21,696 bases of DNA from an uncultured Victivallales bacterium. Lineage in GTDB: Bacteria > Verrucomicrobiota > Lentisphaeria > Oligosphaerales > JAFGRS01. The DNA lies in the NCBI GenBank assembly GCA_903834675.1, contig CAILKC010000397.1, positions 1 to 21,696 of the forward strand. The letters are read 5' to 3'. The notes beneath the pieces are model-generated. The model saw only the letters and a program-made list of their open reading frames with translations, searched no databases and had not been told where the DNA came from. Shown here piece by piece: positions 1 to 7,520 of this stretch (its first letter is position 1; every line of letters begins with the position of its first letter). Both the position numbers and the translations under genes were made by a program.

Positions 1-348
1 GACAGCTCGGACAACATCCCCGGTGTGGCCGGAGTGGGCGCCAAGACGGCGGCGGGGTTGCTGAACCGCTTCGGGAGTATTGCAGGCATCTTGCAGCACC
101 TCAGCGAGATCGAGCGCCCTGCCATCCGCGAAGCCTTGGCCGGGTCGGTCGAGATTTTGCGTCGGAATTGCCTGCTGATTGCCTTGGATGAGACCCTGCC
201 ACCCACCTGGCAAGGGCTCGATGACCTGCGCCGCGGCAAGCCCGACTGGCAGGCCCTGCTGGCCCTGGCGCTCGAGTCCGGTTTCCATTCCCTGACGGCC
301 GAGCTGCGACGGCGCCAGCAGGATGAACGCAACCCAACCCTTTTCTGA
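1..348 (+). CDS. 5'-3' exonuclease (PolI-exonuclease / FEN-like family), C-terminal part; 5' end outside window
   Basis: The reading frame is open from base 1 and stops at TGA 346-348, so only the last 115 residues are present. It begins with D-S-S-D-N-I-P-G-V, the conserved metal-binding Asp segment of the 5' nuclease family. The helix-hairpin-helix GVGAKTAAGLL follows (about residues 11-21), which contacts the DNA backbone. The rest is helical, and the protein ends in ERNPTLF with no polymerase or 3'-5' exonuclease domain. It is therefore a stand-alone 5'-3' exonuclease rather than DNA polymerase I. Such enzymes remove RNA primers and flaps with two divalent metal ions. The next gene starts 31 bases downstream on the same strand. 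The family is clear; the exact paralogue cannot be decided without the N-terminal half. Confidence 0.88.
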   Translation, partial: DSSDNIPGVAGVGAKTAAGLLNRFGSIAGILQHLSEIERPAIREALAGSVEILRRNCLLIALDETLPPTWQGLDDLRRGKPDWQALLALALESGFHSLTAELRRRQQDERNPTLF

Positions 349-379
349 TCTGGTCCCCGGTAACAGGAATCCTCTGCTC

Positions 380-1639
380 ATGAGTTCAAAGACCTGGCGC
401 TCAACCGTAGTCCGCTGCAGTGTGCTTGCCTTAGCCAGCCTGACGGCAGGGGCTGAAGACTGGGCACAATTCCTGGGACCACAACGGAATGCAGTATCTG
501 CAGAGACGGGCCTGGCGCGGAGCTGGCCAGCCACGGGACCCAAACAGCTATGGAGTATGCCACTGGGGGCCGGCTTTGCGGGGCCAGCGGTATCGGCGGG
601 CCAGGTCTTCATCCTTGATCGTGCCGACACCAAGGACATCCTGCGCTGCTCTGGACTTGCCGACGGCAAGGAACTGTGGTCATTCTCCTATGAGGCCGCA
701 GGCAGTTTCCAGATTCCCGGCAGCCGCACGACTCCCACGCTCACGGACAAGGCCGCCTACATCGTCGGCCCCCTGGGCCATTTCCACTGCGTCGACCGCA
801 CCACCCATCAGGCCACCTGGAAGAAGCACCTGCTCGATGACTTCGGCGGCAAACTGCCCACCTGGGCGGTGTCGCAATCGCCGCTGCTGTACCAGGACCT
901 GGTCATCGTGGCGCCGCAGTCGCCGACGGTCGGACTGGCGGCCTTCAAGAGCGCCACGGGCGAACTGGTCTGGAAGTCTGAGCCCATCGGTCCCCTGAGC
1001 TACTGCTCGCCGACGCTGGCCCGCCTGGCTGACGTCGACCAAGCCGTGATGATCTCGGCCAAAGGCACGGTGTCGGGGTTCGCGCTGACCGATGGGCGCC
1101 TGCTCTGGCAGTACAAGGGCTGGAGCTGCGGCATCCCCATCGCCTCGCCGGTCCTGATCGGCGACGGTCGCGTCTTTATCAGCGGCGAGTACGGGGCCGG
1201 ATCGGTCATGTTACGCATCACCGCTGTTGACGGCAAGTTCAGCGTCCAGGAGGTGTTCAAGACGCAGGAATGCATGTCCCAAATCCACCAGGCGCTGCTG
1301 TATCAGGGCCACCTCTATGCCAACAGCAATGGCAACAAGGCGCGCGATGGCTTTGTCTGCCTTGACCTCGATGGCAAGCTGCTCTGGAAGACTGGGAACA
1401 GCCCCAACTTCGAGCGCGGTTCGATGCTCCTGGCAGGCGGAATGATCTTCGCGGTCAATGGCCTGGACGGGACCCTGGCCCTCTTCGAGCCCTCTCCGGA
1501 ACTGCTCAAGCCTCTGGCAAGCGCCAAAGTGCTGGAAGGGAAGCAGGCCTGGGCGCCCCTGGCCTTGGTGGATGGGAAGCTGCTGGTGCGCGACCAGCGC
1601 CAACTCAAGTGCTTCGACGTGCGCGCCGCGGCGCCGTGA
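380..1639 (+). CDS. Exported PQQ-like beta-propeller repeat protein
   Basis: This 419-residue protein starts at ATG 380, with AGGA about ten bases upstream. An in-frame ATG at 323 lies inside the preceding gene and would add 19 residues ahead of the signal peptide, so it was not used. Residues 1-25 form a signal peptide (basic n-region, core VRCSVLALASLTAGA), giving a mature start near EDWAQFLGP. The D-W-x-Q-F-x-G-P opening and the ETGLARSWPATGPKQLW segment are characteristic of the PQQ-like propellers common in Planctomycetes and relatives. Several blades show the pattern A-x-x-G-x-x-x-W (ATGELVWKS, TDGRLLWQY, LDGKLLWKT). The family usually acts as a periplasmic scaffold or, with PQQ, as a dehydrogenase. 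No catalytic cluster for PQQ dehydrogenase is obvious, so substrate and role are unknown. Confidence 0.85.
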   Translation: MSSKTWRSTVVRCSVLALASLTAGAEDWAQFLGPQRNAVSAETGLARSWPATGPKQLWSMPLGAGFAGPAVSAGQVFILDRADTKDILRCSGLADGKELWSFSYEAAGSFQIPGSRTTPTLTDKAAYIVGPLGHFHCVDRTTHQATWKKHLLDDFGGKLPTWAVSQSPLLYQDLVIVAPQSPTVGLAAFKSATGELVWKSEPIGPLSYCSPTLARLADVDQAVMISAKGTVSGFALTDGRLLWQYKGWSCGIPIASPVLIGDGRVFISGEYGAGSVMLRITAVDGKFSVQEVFKTQECMSQIHQALLYQGHLYANSNGNKARDGFVCLDLDGKLLWKTGNSPNFERGSMLLAGGMIFAVNGLDGTLALFEPSPELLKPLASAKVLEGKQAWAPLALVDGKLLVRDQRQLKCFDVRAAAP

Positions 1640-1944
1640 TGATCCTGAGCCTCCGGGGGGAGGGCCGGGCGGCTTTAAGAAACGGCCCTGGGGGGAGGGA
1701 CGGAGCAATGCCATTGTGTTTCCCACGCCACCCTCTGTCGTGGGCCGCCAAGTAGGCCCCAACTCCGATTGGGACACCTACGCCTTCCTGTCCCAAAGGA
1801 TTTTGGACCTACGGCAGAATCGTCGAAACCTGATGGCATCGCAGGACGGAGCGGCCGTGGCTCGCCGCCAGCGCCTGGGGCCAGGCGCGTCAAGGGGAAC
1901 AAAGGCGCGAGCCTTGCGCAAGTCGGCGGGGGTCCGCCAGAGCC
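1640..1944. other. 305-base intergenic region between convergent genes
   Basis: No credible gene was found; the open frames here lack a start with ribosome site and any family motif. After the beta-propeller stop, AGGGCCG (1661-1667) can pair with CGGCCCT (1683-1689) across a 15-base loop, but no T-run follows. Closer to the pseudopilin are two tighter hairpins, listed separately. Confidence 0.5.
1871..1938 (-). terminator. Two GC hairpins downstream of pseudopilin 1, possible terminator
   Basis: GGCGG (1925-1929) pairs with CCGCC (1934-1938) around a GGGT loop, only six bases past the minus-strand stop codon. Further on, GCGCCTGGGGCCAGGCGC (1871-1888) is a near-perfect palindrome forming a stem of at least seven base pairs. 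Neither is followed by a T-tract on the minus strand, so intrinsic termination is uncertain. Confidence 0.3.
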
Positions 1945-2637
1945 TCATAGGTTGCTGAAGTAGTGGCCGCTCTGTGCCGGAACCTGCATGATGAACGCGA
2001 GGTTGTTGTACGGGCGGAAGTCCACGTGTCCATCCGCGTAGGCCATATTGGAGCCGTTGCCGTGGCGGCAGTTCGTGTTGATACGATTGGCGACGGTGCA
2101 GGCGGCCGAGCAGACATTGGCATAGACAACGGTCCAACCCTGGTCGCCGGAGTTCATCCCCCAATGGTAGGCGTCGGCGAGCATGAAGAGTTCCGACGGC
2201 CATTGCACTACGCCCACCGTCCTGCCTGACCAGAGGTAGGTGCTGTAGGCGTAGGCGAACAGGCCCTGCGTCCCGACGACAGACAGGTCCCCGACGGTCG
2301 ACGATGGGCAGTTGAACAGCTTCCAGTCTTTGACCTGTGATTGCAGAGTGTAGCGCCAGAAACTGCGGTTAGTGTCCGCCGGCGCGGGAGTGCCGCCGTT
2401 GTAAAGGGTATAGTTGTCCGCGGCGTTGGTAGGGTAGTAGTCAAGGTTGTCCGCGGCATACATGACGATGCCAAGGGCGAGTTGCTTCAGGTTCGACGTG
2501 CAGGAGATGGTGCGGGCCTTTTCGCGGGCTTTGGCCAAGGCTGGCAGGAGCATCGCCGCCAGGATGGCGATGATGGCGATGACCACCAGCAGTTCGATAA
2601 GCGTGAAGCCGCGGGACATTCTGGATCTCGGTCTCAT
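1945..2637 (-). CDS. Type II secretion/pilin-like pseudopilin with H-X9-DG C-terminus (DUF1559-like)
   Basis: A 230-residue protein on the minus strand. AAGGAG (complement of 2643-2648) lies five bases before ATG 2637, which fixes the start. The N-terminus [15 protein letters not shown] is a canonical prepilin peptidase site: Gly10 at -1, Phe11 at +1, Glu15 at +5. The methylation-type hydrophobic helix [19 protein letters not shown] follows, then AKAREKAR and a Cys before the globular part. Near the C-terminus, His192 followed by nine residues and Asp202-Gly203 is the H-X9-DG motif that defines this expanded family in PVC-type bacteria. These proteins are membrane-anchored, surface or periplasmic, of unknown function, and often occur as lone genes as here. 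It is transcribed divergently from the cysteine desulfurase gene. It is one of three paralogues in the window (others at 11851 and 16140). Confidence 0.92.
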   Translation of the reverse strand: MRPRSRMSRGFTLIELLVVIAIIAILAAMLLPALAKAREKARTISCTSNLKQLALGIVMYAADNLDYYPTNAADNYTLYNGGTPAPADTNRSFWRYTLQSQVKDWKLFNCPSSTVGDLSVVGTQGLFAYAYSTYLWSGRTVGVVQWPSELFMLADAYHWGMNSGDQGWTVVYANVCSAACTVANRINTNCRHGNGSNMAYADGHVDFRPYNNLAFIMQVPAQSGHYFSNL

Positions 2638-2760
2638 GCACTCTCCTTGAGGTCGACTCGGTTAGCGTCTAGCCGAACACAACTAATGGGGCGCACGCTA
2701 CCGCACGTCAGGCAGATTGGCAATAGCCCGCGTGAGTTGAAGAGGCCTCGAGTGAAGGCG

Positions 2761-3933
2761 ATGACCGAAACAAACCAACGATCTGCATTCGAGCCGCTCA
2801 TCTACCTCGACTACGCGGGAGCCTGTCCCGTGTTGCCCGAGGTCGCCAACGGCCACGCCGAGCTCTGCCGCCGCTACGTGACCAACCCGCACGCCAGCAG
2901 CCGCTACAGCGAGGCGGCGAAGCGTGCCATCCTGATCGCAGAACGGGAGCTGCTTGGAGCGCTTGAGATTCCGGCCGAGCAGGCGCAGGTTGTGTGGACC
3001 AGCGGGGGCACGGAGGCCGATAACCTGGCCACCTTGGGCGTGCTTCGGCGAACCCAAAGCGCGCTGGCCCTGGTCGATGCGGGGGCGCACCCTGCCTTGG
3101 GCGAGCCCTGTCGGCAGTATGCTCGCCGTGAGGGAGGCCAGTGCGTCGAGGTGCCGCTAACCGCCCTCGGCGACCTCGATCTGGAGCGGGTTTCTCCCGA
3201 GCTTGCGGCCAGAGCGACGCTGGTCGCGGTCACCCAGGTGAACAACGAGACTGGGGCGGTTGCCGACCTGGCACGGGTGCGGTCGTGGATGCGGGAGCAC
3301 GCCCCGGGGGCCGTGCTCAGCGTGGACGCGGCACAGTCCTTCGGCAAACACCGCATTCCGTGGCAGACGGCGGCCATCGGGGCCTTGGCGGTCTCGGCGC
3401 GCAAGATCGGTGGTCCGGCGGCGGTTGGGGCTCTCGTGATCCGCCGCGACCTGCGCCTGGAGCCGCTGCTGTACGGCGGGGGCCAGCAGGGCAGTATGCG
3501 TTCCGGCACGGTGGATGTCGTAGGGGTGATCGGAGCCGGGCTGGCGGCGCGCGTGGTCGAGGCCAGCCGCGAAGCGGAGTCCGCCCGCATCGGCGCCCTC
3601 AACCGCTGCCTGCGCGAACGGCTCGGGGTATGGACCCGCCCCGCCCTGCGGCTGCTCTCGCCGCCGACGGCCTCGCCGTGGATTCTGACCTTCGCCGTGC
3701 CGGGCTTCGAGGGCGCTATCCTGATGCGCCTGCTGGCCGAGCGTGGCATCGTGGTCGCTACCGGCAGCGCCTGCAGTGCCGAGTCAGGGAAGACCAGCCA
3801 CGTCTTGCGGGCCATGGGTGTCCCCGACGCGGTGGCGCGCTGCGTCTTGCGCGTGAGTTTCGGTCGCCACACCACGGCGGAACAGCTCGAGACGTTCTTG
3901 CTCGAACTGCGCCGCGTGATCGATACCTACTGA
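2761..3933 (+). CDS. Cysteine desulfurase, NifS/IscS class V aminotransferase
   Basis: This PLP enzyme of 390 residues converts L-cysteine to L-alanine and an enzyme-bound persulfide, for Fe-S or thio-modification. Landmarks counted from ATG 2761 are SGGTEADN (81-88), the PLP-stacking His110, Asp189 for the pyridine nitrogen, and Lys215 in SARKIGGP for the Schiff base. The mobile loop GSACSAESGKTSHVL carries the persulfide Cys338. Length and spacing match NifS. The residue before the catalytic Lys is Arg, where His is usual. ATG 2761 was kept, but in-frame GTG 2752 has a better-spaced GAAGAGG (2739-2745) and would add three residues. The open frame extends much further upstream, but that part is antisense to pseudopilin 1 and is not real. 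No scaffold gene (iscU, sufE) is adjacent. A secreted-protein gene follows 14 bases later. Confidence 0.93.
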   Translation: MTETNQRSAFEPLIYLDYAGACPVLPEVANGHAELCRRYVTNPHASSRYSEAAKRAILIAERELLGALEIPAEQAQVVWTSGGTEADNLATLGVLRRTQSALALVDAGAHPALGEPCRQYARREGGQCVEVPLTALGDLDLERVSPELAARATLVAVTQVNNETGAVADLARVRSWMREHAPGAVLSVDAAQSFGKHRIPWQTAAIGALAVSARKIGGPAAVGALVIRRDLRLEPLLYGGGQQGSMRSGTVDVVGVIGAGLAARVVEASREAESARIGALNRCLRERLGVWTRPALRLLSPPTASPWILTFAVPGFEGAILMRLLAERGIVVATGSACSAESGKTSHVLRAMGVPDAVARCVLRVSFGRHTTAEQLETFLLELRRVIDTY

Positions 3934-3947
3934 CGTGCTGAGGCCCC

Positions 3948-5064
3948 ATGCATACGTGCCAGACACCGCGTCGCCCCGTGGTTGCGATGGTGGCGCTGCT
4001 CGCCTGCAGCTGGGTTGGGCTGAACGTGGACGCGACGCAGGCGGCCGACGCGCGGCCCTGGTGGGACGACTTCCCCAGGATCGTCCAGAGTGGTGACGCA
4101 ACCCAGGCCGTGCGCGCTGCCGCCAGTGCGGCGCTGTGCGGTGCGGCGGACGACCCCACCTGGGGCATCTTCGCGCAGAGGGTACGTTGCGTCTCCTGCC
4201 CTGGCCGCGTCGAACTCCTTCACGAGGCCGGCCTGCGCGCCTTGACCTGGATCGAAGGCTTCGGCACGACGCAGGCCTATATCGTGCAGCTCAGACGCGA
4301 CACACTGGGGGCCTGGCAGCGCTATCCCAGGGTACCAGACCTGACGCAGGTGTTCTGCAACGCCTGGGGCTGGAAGAGCTTCGATGGCACCGGCGAAGTG
4401 CGCTGGATCGGCATCCATCCTCGGCAACCTGGATGCCGCTCGCCTGGCGCAACTGGGGGTCGCCGACGCGGCCGGCCTCGACGTCCGCCAGTACCTGGTC
4501 GGGCGCTGCCGCGAATGGGGCGGAACTCCAGAGAACCTGCGGCACCCGGCCTGGCGTGGCCGACGCTGGCTCGAGGACCCGGTTTGGCGGGCCTACCTCA
4601 TCTACCGGGCTCTGAGCCATGACCCGGGACTTGGGTTCTATGGCGCGGACTCGGGGCGGCCCAACTTGCTCCCGCCCTTCGCGGCTCTGGTCGACGGGGT
4701 GCCGACCGTAGCAGTTGGGCCTGGGGTGACCGCGCCGCAGGTGCCGTGGACGGTCGGCTTGACGCTCTATCACGACCCCGCGGCGCGGCGCGTCTTCGTG
4801 GACCTCAACAACACCCGCATCGATCTAGCCACCAACGTGATCACGGCAACCCCGCCCCTCGCCTTCCGAGTGACCTTGCCGACAGCCTGGGCGGGCAGCC
4901 CGGTAAGCGCCCGCCTGCTGGCACCAGGACCCGCCCCAGGGCTGCGCGTCAGGCCGGTTGGGACAGGCCAGGTGGAGGTCGAAATCGACCCGTTCCTGCT
5001 CTATGCCTGCCTGGTGCTGGAGCCGGTCCAGCCCGGTGCGGCTCCTGGCGTGGACCGTAACTGA
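3948..5064 (+). pseudogene. Secreted protein, probably glycoside-hydrolase-like, interrupted by a one-base frameshift near 4418-4425
   Basis: Two overlapping frames make one gene. The first starts at ATG 3948 (GAGG at 3940-3943) and reads sensibly to about VRWIGIHP (4422). After that it turns into Arg/Pro/Gly-rich out-of-frame sequence, running to a stop at 4622. The second, one base shifted, reads LGNLDAARLAQLG from about 4417 to TGA 5064. Joined, they give roughly 370 residues. Residues 1-32 form a signal peptide (core VAMVALLACSW, possible cut after ATQA); LLAC could also be a lipobox. The middle (HEAGLRALTWIEGFGTTQ) looks like a TIM-barrel strand region. The C-terminus (VFVDLNNTRID ... 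FRVTLP ... ARLLAPG ... LVLE) looks like the beta-sandwich that closes many putative glycosidases of this phylum group. The family is inferred and no catalytic pair was identified. The shift may be a sequencing error or true decay. Confidence 0.6.
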
Positions 5065-5078
5065 AGCCCATCCCGACA

Positions 5079-5093
5079 GGCGCTGGCAGCGCC
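5079..5093. terminator. Small hairpin between convergent genes
   Basis: GGCGCT (5079-5084) pairs perfectly with AGCGCC (5088-5093) around a GGC loop, in the 44-base gap between two convergent genes. It could act in both directions, but neither side has a T-tract. Confidence 0.3.
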
Positions 5094-5108
5094 AGGAACC
5101 GGCCCGAC

Positions 5109-6500
5109 TCAGTCGCCGGTGGGCAGCCAGGGGGTGGCGTCGGGGTCCGGCGTGCAGTAGCTCCCGAGGACCTTGTTGATGCCACGGGCGATGTTACGGC
5201 AGTCCTTGGCATTGTACCACTGGCTGAGCCGGATGGAGACATTGCGGTCGAAGAGGTCGTTGGCGACCGGACAGTCGTCGTCGTGGTACTCGATACGACC
5301 GCCGAGTTTGGCGTAGAGCGGGCAGGAGAAGGGACAGCCATCCGCGCTGGAACTGGTCTTGAGGGTGACCGGGAACATGAAGCGGCTCAGGTGCCAGTCG
5401 GGGACCTCGCTGTGACCGCGGATACCGGCCGGGATGTTCTCGGCCCGCAGGGCCTCGGCGATCTTTTGACCGAGCTCGACCGTCTCCGGGTAGAAGCGCA
5501 GGGTGTAGCCCACCTCACCGGCGGGATCGACCAGGCGTTGCGGGACGATCTCGCGGAAGGTCTTGAGCTCCCGGAGAATCCTGAGCTTGACCTGGTTGAA
5601 GCGCTTGACCGTGGCCGGCATCTTGAGCAGTTGCACGACATCCACCGCCGCCTCGAGTTCTGAAAGCCGGTAGTTCGTGCCGCAGAACAGCTCGCCCTCG
5701 TAGCGCGGCAGGGCGAAACGCATCGGCCGCCACAGTCCGCCGCACTCGATGAGCTGGTTGGCGCGCTCCCACAGCCGCTGGTTGTTGGTCAGCAGCAGCC
5801 CCCCCTCGCCACCACCGACAATCTTGTAGGCCGAGATGCTGAAGCAACCCAGGTCGCCGAAGGTACCTACCTGTTGCCCATTGACCGAACCGCCACACGA
5901 CTGGGCGCAGTCCTCGATCACCTTCAGCTTGTGCTTACGGGCAATCTTCATGATGGCGGGCATGTCGCAGACGCCACCCATGAAATGCGTCGGCGCCAGG
6001 GCCACCGTGCGCTTCGTGATCAGCGCCTCGATCTTGGCCGGGTCCATCATAATCGTGGCATCGACGTCGCAAAACACCGGAATGCCCTTGGCCTGCACCA
6101 CGGCGGCGCTGGTGGCGAAGAAACCCACCGACGGGCAGATGACTTCGGTGCCGGGGCCAACGCCGGCCGCAACGAAAGCGGCATGCAGGGCGGCCGTGCC
6201 GCTGCTGGTGGCTACGGCGTAGTCGACCTTGAAGATCTTGCGGGCCGCGCCTTCGTAGGCCTGGACCTTCGTCTCCTTCAGGTTCGAGTAGTAGTTCGCC
6301 AGGAAAGGTCCGTCACCCAGGCCGTCTTCCTCGGCGCTGGCGCGAATCTTGGCCAAGGCCGGGGCAGAGAAGCCGAAGCGCTCGGCGACGGACATGAACT
6401 CGTCGACCCCGATCTTGGGCTTGCCTTTGCCCTCGAAGCGGGTCACGGCGCGCATGCCTCCATTCAGGGCGAGGTGCTGTTCGAGGTGCTGCTTGGACAT
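5109..6500 (-). CDS. DegT/DnrJ/EryC1/StrS-family PLP aminotransferase
   Basis: A 463-residue sugar-type aminotransferase. It shows SSGTAALHAAF (99-109) for phosphate binding, Asp197 in IEDCAQSCGG for the pyridine nitrogen, Lys226 in SISAYKIVGGGEGG as the Schiff-base lysine, and NYRLSELEAAV (276-286), all diagnostic of the family. Members transaminate keto-sugars or keto-inositols in nucleotide-sugar, surface polysaccharide or cyclitol pathways. The N-terminal 85 residues and a C-terminal extension with several Cys make it longer than the usual 370-400. Two ATGs compete. GGAG (6510-6513) is three bases from ATG 6506 and nine from ATG 6500, so 6500 was chosen; the alternative adds Met-Thr. The HAD gene lies upstream on the same strand, but the 176-base gap holds a candidate promoter, so it may be transcribed alone. 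The substrate is unknown. Confidence 0.9.
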   Translation of the reverse strand: MSKQHLEQHLALNGGMRAVTRFEGKGKPKIGVDEFMSVAERFGFSAPALAKIRASAEEDGLGDGPFLANYYSNLKETKVQAYEGAARKIFKVDYAVATSSGTAALHAAFVAAGVGPGTEVICPSVGFFATSAAVVQAKGIPVFCDVDATIMMDPAKIEALITKRTVALAPTHFMGGVCDMPAIMKIARKHKLKVIEDCAQSCGGSVNGQQVGTFGDLGCFSISAYKIVGGGEGGLLLTNNQRLWERANQLIECGGLWRPMRFALPRYEGELFCGTNYRLSELEAAVDVVQLLKMPATVKRFNQVKLRILRELKTFREIVPQRLVDPAGEVGYTLRFYPETVELGQKIAEALRAENIPAGIRGHSEVPDWHLSRFMFPVTLKTSSSADGCPFSCPLYAKLGGRIEYHDDDCPVANDLFDRNVSIRLSQWYNAKDCRNIARGINKVLGSYCTPDPDATPWLPTGD

Positions 6501-6563
6501 GGTCATACACTCCGTCTGTCAGCGGGCCGGTATCGACATCGCCAGCGTCTGGCACGAGGCTGT

Positions 6564-6591
6564 ACCATAGTCGCTGGCAGGGGAGCGCCAA
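6564..6591 (-). promoter_or_regulatory. Candidate sigma70-type promoter for the DegT-family gene
   Basis: On the minus strand TTGGCG (6586-6591) and TATGGT (6564-6569) are 16 bases apart, about 63 bases before the start codon. CGCTGGC (6571-6577) and GCCAGCG (6541-6547) form a 7-bp inverted repeat around and downstream of the -10. It is a match to consensus only. Confidence 0.3.
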
Positions 6592-6643
6592 GCCGAGCGC
6601 GCGTTTCCGTTTGCCGCCACTACGTCGACAGCAGCATCCAGGC

Positions 6644-6658
6644 CTCCGGCGGCCGGAG
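6644..6658 (-). terminator. Hairpin just past the HAD gene stop
   Basis: CTCCGG (6644-6649) pairs with CCGGAG (6653-6658) over a CGG loop, 18 bases beyond the minus-strand stop codon. There is no T-run, so it is a weak terminator candidate. Confidence 0.25.
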
Positions 6659-6676
6659 CCGAAAGGCGCCGACAGC

Positions 6677-7339
6677 TCAGCGCGGCACGGCGGCAAAGCG
6701 CTCCAAGTCAAAGGCGTCCAGCGAGCTCAGCACCAGGTCGGCGGCACTGAGGTCCTGGCGGCTAGCGTTCTGCCGCGACAGCGCCACGCAGCGCATACCG
6801 GCCGCCTTGGCGGCCTGCACCCCAGCCGCGGAATCTTCAAACACCAGGCACGCGGCCGCCGGCACGCCCAAGCGCTCGGCGCCAAGCCGAAAGGCGGCCG
6901 GGTCCGGCTTGCCGATGGGCACATCCTCGCACCCGACGAAGGTCGCAACGCAGTCGCCTATCTGCAAATCGTTAATGGTCTGCTGGATGCGCGCGCAAGT
7001 ACTGCCCGACACAATGGCCACCGGGTAACGCTGCGCCAACTTCCGCAGCAGGTCAATGGACGGCTGGATGCGGATGTCGCGCTGTTGACTGCATTGGATG
7101 TATAGCGGCACGGTGATCGCTTCCATGGCCTGACGCGAGGGATAAGCGTCGGGGTAGCGGCGAGCGATCTCACGGAAGATGTCTGGCCAGGCGTGGCCAT
7201 ACACCAGCCGCACCACGTCCTCGTGCGTAAGCTCTACCCCACGCCGACGCAACGCCGCCTCGATGGCGTCTACCCAGATGACCTCGGAGTCGACCAGAGT
7301 GCCATCCATATCGAAGAGAATAGCCTGCAACGTCAGCAT
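6677..7339 (-). CDS. HAD-superfamily phosphatase, beta-phosphoglucomutase-like subfamily
   Basis: A 220-residue cytoplasmic hydrolase with all four HAD motifs. DMDGTLVDS has the nucleophile Asp10 and acid/base Asp12. The others are Ser111 in IVSGST, Lys144 in GKPDP, and Glu168-Asp169 in VFEDSAAG. The helical cap between motifs I and II (about residues 15-95) is subfamily type I, as in beta-phosphoglucomutase and phosphoglycolate or sugar phosphatases. The start at ATG 7339 follows GGAG by five bases. A longer frame begins at 7378 but would place 13 residues before a perfectly normal N-terminus. The substrate cannot be assigned. The gene is divergent from the large membrane protein gene, and the intervening region carries overlapping promoter candidates around a palindrome. 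Confidence 0.9.
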   Translation of the reverse strand: MLTLQAILFDMDGTLVDSEVIWVDAIEAALRRRGVELTHEDVVRLVYGHAWPDIFREIARRYPDAYPSRQAMEAITVPLYIQCSQQRDIRIQPSIDLLRKLAQRYPVAIVSGSTCARIQQTINDLQIGDCVATFVGCEDVPIGKPDPAAFRLGAERLGVPAAACLVFEDSAAGVQAAKAAGMRCVALSRQNASRQDLSAADLVLSSLDAFDLERFAAVPR

Positions 7340-7376
7340 GCGGTCTCCGCAGATCGTCGTGACCAGGAAAAGACCC

Positions 7377-7406
7377 ACTGTAGCGCCCGCCGTGGCAACT
7401 TGCCAA
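7377..7406 (-). promoter_or_regulatory. Candidate promoter for the HAD phosphatase gene
   Basis: On the minus strand TTGGCA (7401-7406, one mismatch to TTGACA) and TACAGT (7377-7382) are 18 bases apart. This would give a leader of about 30 bases containing the GGAG ribosome site. The -35 overlaps the palindrome at 7393-7405. Confidence 0.4.
7393..7405. promoter_or_regulatory. Palindrome TGGCAACTTGCCA, possible operator between divergent genes
   Basis: TGGCAA and TTGCCA are a perfect inverted repeat around one C. It overlaps the -35 candidate of the HAD gene on one strand and that of the membrane protein gene on the other. The position suits a regulator-binding site; no regulator gene is nearby. 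Confidence 0.3.
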
Positions 7407-7427
7407 GAACGCTCGCGCCGCTACGTT
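7400..7427 (+). promoter_or_regulatory. Weak candidate promoter for the polytopic membrane protein gene
   Basis: TTGCCA (7400-7405, one mismatch to TTGACA) is followed after 16 bases by TACGTT (7422-7427, only three of six -10 positions). It lies about 95 bases upstream of the GTG start. Confidence 0.22.
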
Positions 7428-7447
7428 CTCGGGCCCGGTTTTCCGCT

Positions 7448-7485
7448 CCGCCGAGCGTCTGACCGCCGCAGGATCCGCTCGGCGG
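7448..7485. repeat. 10-bp perfect inverted repeat in the leader of the membrane protein gene
   Basis: CCGCCGAGCG (7448-7457) and CGCTCGGCGG (7476-7485) pair exactly across an 18-base loop, ending 35 bases before the GTG start and 21 bases before the GGAAGG ribosome site. It could be a leader hairpin or a binding site. No T-run follows. Confidence 0.4.
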
Positions 7486-7520
7486 CAGGCCCACACCGCA
7501 GCCCAGGGAAGGTTGGCGTC

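Noticed and set aside
1..348. DNA polymerase I
   Set aside because: The frame stops soon after the helix-hairpin-helix region, with no 3'-5' exonuclease or polymerase domain.
2904..3875. A 323-codon minus-strand frame
   Set aside because: Antisense to the cysteine desulfurase; Arg/Ser/Pro-rich composition of a shadow frame.
4384..4430. Programmed ribosomal frameshift in the secreted protein gene
   Set aside because: No slippery heptamer or following pseudoknot was seen at the switch point. A one-base indel is simpler.
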